From contig OZ038423.1 in the NCBI GenBank assembly GCA_964036155.1, positions 45,523,249 to 45,587,248 of the forward strand: a stretch of 64,000 nucleotides of DNA. Direction: 5' to 3'. Within the stretch, counting starts at the first letter, position 1. Each line of letters opens with the position of its first letter. A program made the position numbers and the translations under genes. Below are positions 58,518 to 64,000 of this stretch, one piece after another. This stretch comes from Diploscapter coronatus (Eukaryota; Nematoda; Chromadorea; Rhabditida; Rhabditidae). The notes below the pieces were generated by a model. The model made no database searches, was not told the DNA's origin, and saw only the letters and a program-made list of their open reading frames with translations.

Positions 58518-61500
58518 TTACATAATTGCACAACTTTCTTTGAATGATTTGAGGAAGCCCCCGGAATTTTCTTTGTTTTTAGCGAACTCGGCAGGTTGAG
58601 CTTCTTGTAGCCACCTGAAGAAAAATGTTCTAAATAAAATCGAAAGAAAATAATCTGAAAGGAAGATTTCTCTCAAATTTTCAAGTCCTCATAAAATTTT
58701 ACCAGGGTGGCGACGTAATTTTCGTGTATCTTTCATTGACATGCTGAATTTCATCTTCATCCGAGTCATAGCCCTGAGGCGCACTAGGCTCTACTTCCTA
58801 AAATTAGTATAAATACCGTAATCCTAGAAATTTGCAAACCTGATAGCTATATTTTCTGATTTCAGGTCTGGTCAGTTGTCTTTCGACTCGTCTTTTCGCG
58901 CCGTCTCTGGTGCTACTTCTTAATCGAGGCCTTTTATCCTCCATGTCAATGCCTTGATTATCCGGATTTTGTATATCCTCCTTTATCTCCCGGATTTCAA
59001 CTTCTTGCTGCCGGACGACCATTTGATTGATCTCGCTTTTTACCATCGTTCCTGGATTTGAGCCCTCGATTTCCAAGCGTCGTTTCCGGATAGCTTCCAT
59101 TAGCTCGTTGTCGAAATCGCTTTCGCATCCTTAATTTCAAATATCCTCTTTGATATAAGGGATTTCATATATCTCCCATACTTACTTCGTTTTTTGGAGC
59201 TGTCACCAGATTTCAAAGGAGACGACATCACATTGACATCATTCGAGCATGTGACAGCTTTAGCCTGAATTTCGAAATCTTACACATTTTTTCGGATTTA
59301 AATAATACCCATTTCCTTTTCTGGACTTTCAGCCTTTCAGAAGTAAGAGTATTTGACAGATCGTAAAGATAGGTCTTGTTAATGAATTTCTTCGTGATTT
59401 GACGCTTGACGTTTGATCTGGAATTTTCAAGTACTTAAAATAAAAAAAAAAAAATCTTTGTCTTACTTGTACTCCTTAACTTGCTGACGACTAGATTCCT
59501 TTCTTAGCGTCGATCTTAGAAGTTTGATCCTCTCAACGGCTTCCTTGATTTCGTCGTACCTAAGATGGCGTTACTATTTTTAAGGTAACGCTCGATAGTT
59601 TTTAAATGACATCTCCTTACCAGGACTTCAGCCCAGCATAGCTATCCGAAGTCACCAGAATCGAGTGGCCTTTGCATTTGATCTGAAATGTTTTAGGTCG
59701 AATTTTTAAATGAGGCAATTTTCTGTACGTTTAAACTTCCATCCATTTCATTGTAGTCCAACACACAATGGCGCAAGGGGTAGATGCAGGAGCACTCGTA
59801 TTTGGGCCCCATACCGATTCGCCGCTTACCGTACACCAGAGTGTCGTTGAACAACCAGAACATTCTCTCGTAGTAGGACGTTTCCCCGCAGTGAGTCCTC
59901 TGAAACTCAATTTGAAACTGAAATTTTAGATAAAAAATTGCTATCAGTCCTAGGGAGGACGATCGTCGGAAAACCCTTGCGACCTACCCCCTATATATTT
60001 TTAACAACAAACTCCTCTCTCTAGCCTGTAGTTAGTTAAAGTTTCTACCAGTGCGACGTAGTAGCATAACTATAAATTCGCTCGTGCGACCTACTTCCTC
60101 TAGTTTATTTTTGTCTGACAAAAATGCTACCTAGATCTGATTTCTATCAATAAAAGTAGTAATGCAAAGTCTACTAAAATATTTTTAACTTTTATAATAT
60201 TGTTGATTGGAGAGAAAGTCGATATTCGTTCCGCATTAGAAATCAAATTTGGAGCGAAATAGTGAGTCGCGTAGAAGAAAAACGCGACGAATAGCGCAAT
60301 TTTTAGATATCAACGTCCTCACCGATCGATAATACATAAATTTAATTATTTTGTGCTGTACTATTTTTTTTATTAATTATTCTTTAGTTTTTTTCTTTTC
60401 TAAATTTAGGTTAACCTTATAAAGCACGCCCTCCTTAATAAGCCTTCTTCCTGGAGATACGATGTCAGATTTCAATCCGAGGGATTCCTAGATTTAAATG
60501 TTTAGATCTAAAATTTGAACATAAAATCTAAGACCTGAATCAGCCAAAGCTTCTCGGAATTTTCATAATCCTTAATGCAGGACTCAATCAGACCGGTGAT
60601 TTCTCTCATTTCGGATAGAACTTCTGAAAATTCCTTATTTCTGAAATTTCGAAATTTGAGGAATACTTTGAAGTTCGAGTTTTTCTTCTCTCGAGTTTGT
60701 AGTTTCACACAGTCTTTGGAGAAGGAGAATGTATCTGAAAATCTCTTTAACTTAAACGAATGAGGATTACGGCTTTTTACCTAGGGATTCTCTGTATTGG
60801 CATAACGAGTAGGGAGTAGAACTTCATGCTTTCACAACGAAAGTCTTTTTCTTGCTCGTGAATGAACGTTCGGAATTCGTTTTTGGACATGAGTTTCTGA
60901 AAACTTAACCTAAGCATCCAAAACCTACTTTTCTAAAATAAAAATTTCTGGAAACTATTTAATTTTAATTCTGAAACTTTAGATCTAGCTTCTAAATATT
61001 TTAGTCTACAGTGTTTATTTCCGAAATTTTGAACTTACATTATAAACCTTGTGAGAAGCCTGGTAATTTCTCGCATACGCACTATAGAGCTTCAAAAATG
61101 GTCCCAGAAAGTTGAACGCTTCATGTATCGTGAGACACACTCTCAACGAATACAGAAGCTCCTAAATTTCAAATTTCCCTCGTTTTAATACATGGTCAAG
61201 ATGCCTACTTTGTTTACAAGATAGATGCTTGAGATCTCTCCAAACAAAGTCCTCAGGTCCGTTTTGGAAATGATTTTGGGTAGATGAGCCAAAGGGTTTA
61301 TGAAGAGCTAAAAATCTTAGATTTTTCAATTGTGGAAATAAGTACTTTCTGAATAATGGAAAGATAGTGAAGATAGGTCCTTTCAGAGTCGTACAATTCT
61401 TGCTTCACTTTGATGCTTTCTAAACTTAAAGATTACTGTAACTATTGGATTACGATAGCCACCTGCTGTATCTCCGTCGCGCTCAGGCATTCTGTGAACG

Positions 61501-61651
61501 GGAAAAGATTCGATAGATTGAGATTGACTGATCTAAAAGGGATAAAACTTTTTAGAAAAGAGATCAACTTTACCAATTGATCCGCTCTCGAGCTACCGTA
61601 ATACTCATCTGAATCGGTCTTGTAGACAAATTCGCCTTTGACAGTAGACAT
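58518..61651 (-). CDS. Rho guanine nucleotide exchange factor (DH-PH)
   Basis: This is predicted to activate a Rho-family GTPase at membranes. The ATG at 61651 opens MSTVKGEFVYKTDSDEYYG. The DH domain runs through VKQELYDSERTYLHYLSIIQK, FINPLAHLPKII, HEAFNFLGPFLKLYSAYA, FRCESMKFYSLLVMPIQRIPR with YILLLQRL (the conserved PVQRIPRY-LLL helix) and VLSEMREITGLIESCI. The PH domain follows: YERMFWLFNDTLVYGKR, GPKYECSCIYPL, IKCKGHSILVTSDSYAG and YDEIKEAVERI. The last third is disordered and charged (KKRR, ERQLTRPEIRKYSYQ, GYDSDEDEIQHVNER), ending GGFLKSFKESCAIM at stop 58520-58518. A 50-bp intron near 60655 is open and can be misread as coding. No FYVE, SH3 or RhoGAP part is seen. The exact worm orthologue is not clear. 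Confidence 0.87.

Positions 61652-64000
<2,349 letters not shown>

Overview
The window looks like nuclear DNA of a nematode. It is AT-rich, and the genes are compact and broken by many short introns. Many introns are only about 40-50 bp, and most acceptors read TTTCAG or TTTTAG. The ubiquitin repeats at the right edge carry Ala19, as I recall for Caenorhabditis ubiquitin. Several genes belong to families typical of worms (HID-1, Clc-like tetraspan, SEK/MKK3/6-type MAPKK). No bacterial or viral gene organisation is seen. All gene models were spliced by eye from reading frame, splice sites and remembered family motifs; no alignment was run.

Left part (1-17.7 kb), genes on the minus strand: an acidic/Lys-Ser-rich protein (234-1243), a complete HID-1 orthologue (1768-5431), a secreted cysteine-rich protein with lustrin-like repeats (5901-8504), an inward-rectifier K+ channel (9274-12479), a tentative small gene (13691-14140) and a small four-helix membrane protein (16515-17705).

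Middle part (20.5-42.1 kb), genes on the plus strand: a MAPK kinase of the MKK3/6 (SEK) class (20574-25927), then 5.9 kb without a convincing gene. Next come a short secreted precursor with six cysteines directly before an MRF-Gly-Lys-Arg amidation/cleavage site (31796-32630), a secreted protein with two MAM-like modules (33963-37211), an ETS factor of the FLI/ERG type (37965-39435) and a four-EF-hand calmodulin-like protein with a Met-Gly-Ser-Cys-Cys lipidation-type N terminus (40141-42063).

Right part (42.8-64 kb): a claudin/Clc-like tetraspan (42815-44215, minus), an F-box/kelch gene (47486-48745, plus) framed by two inverted copies of one dispersed repeat, a rhodopsin-class receptor (49578-52732, minus), a 5.8-kb gene-poor stretch, a DH-PH RhoGEF (58518-61651, minus), and a polyubiquitin gene (63397 to the right edge, plus) whose monomers each carry an intron at the same codon.

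The genes do not form one pathway. Several would fit neurosecretory and excitable cells (HID-1 in dense-core vesicle biogenesis, peptide precursor, receptor, Kir channel, EF-hand protein), but adjacency is probably incidental. Introns and intergenic DNA hold many small foldback elements (MITE-like). A roughly 19-bp motif, GGGATATATGAAATCTCCC, recurs in several introns and intergenic stretches.
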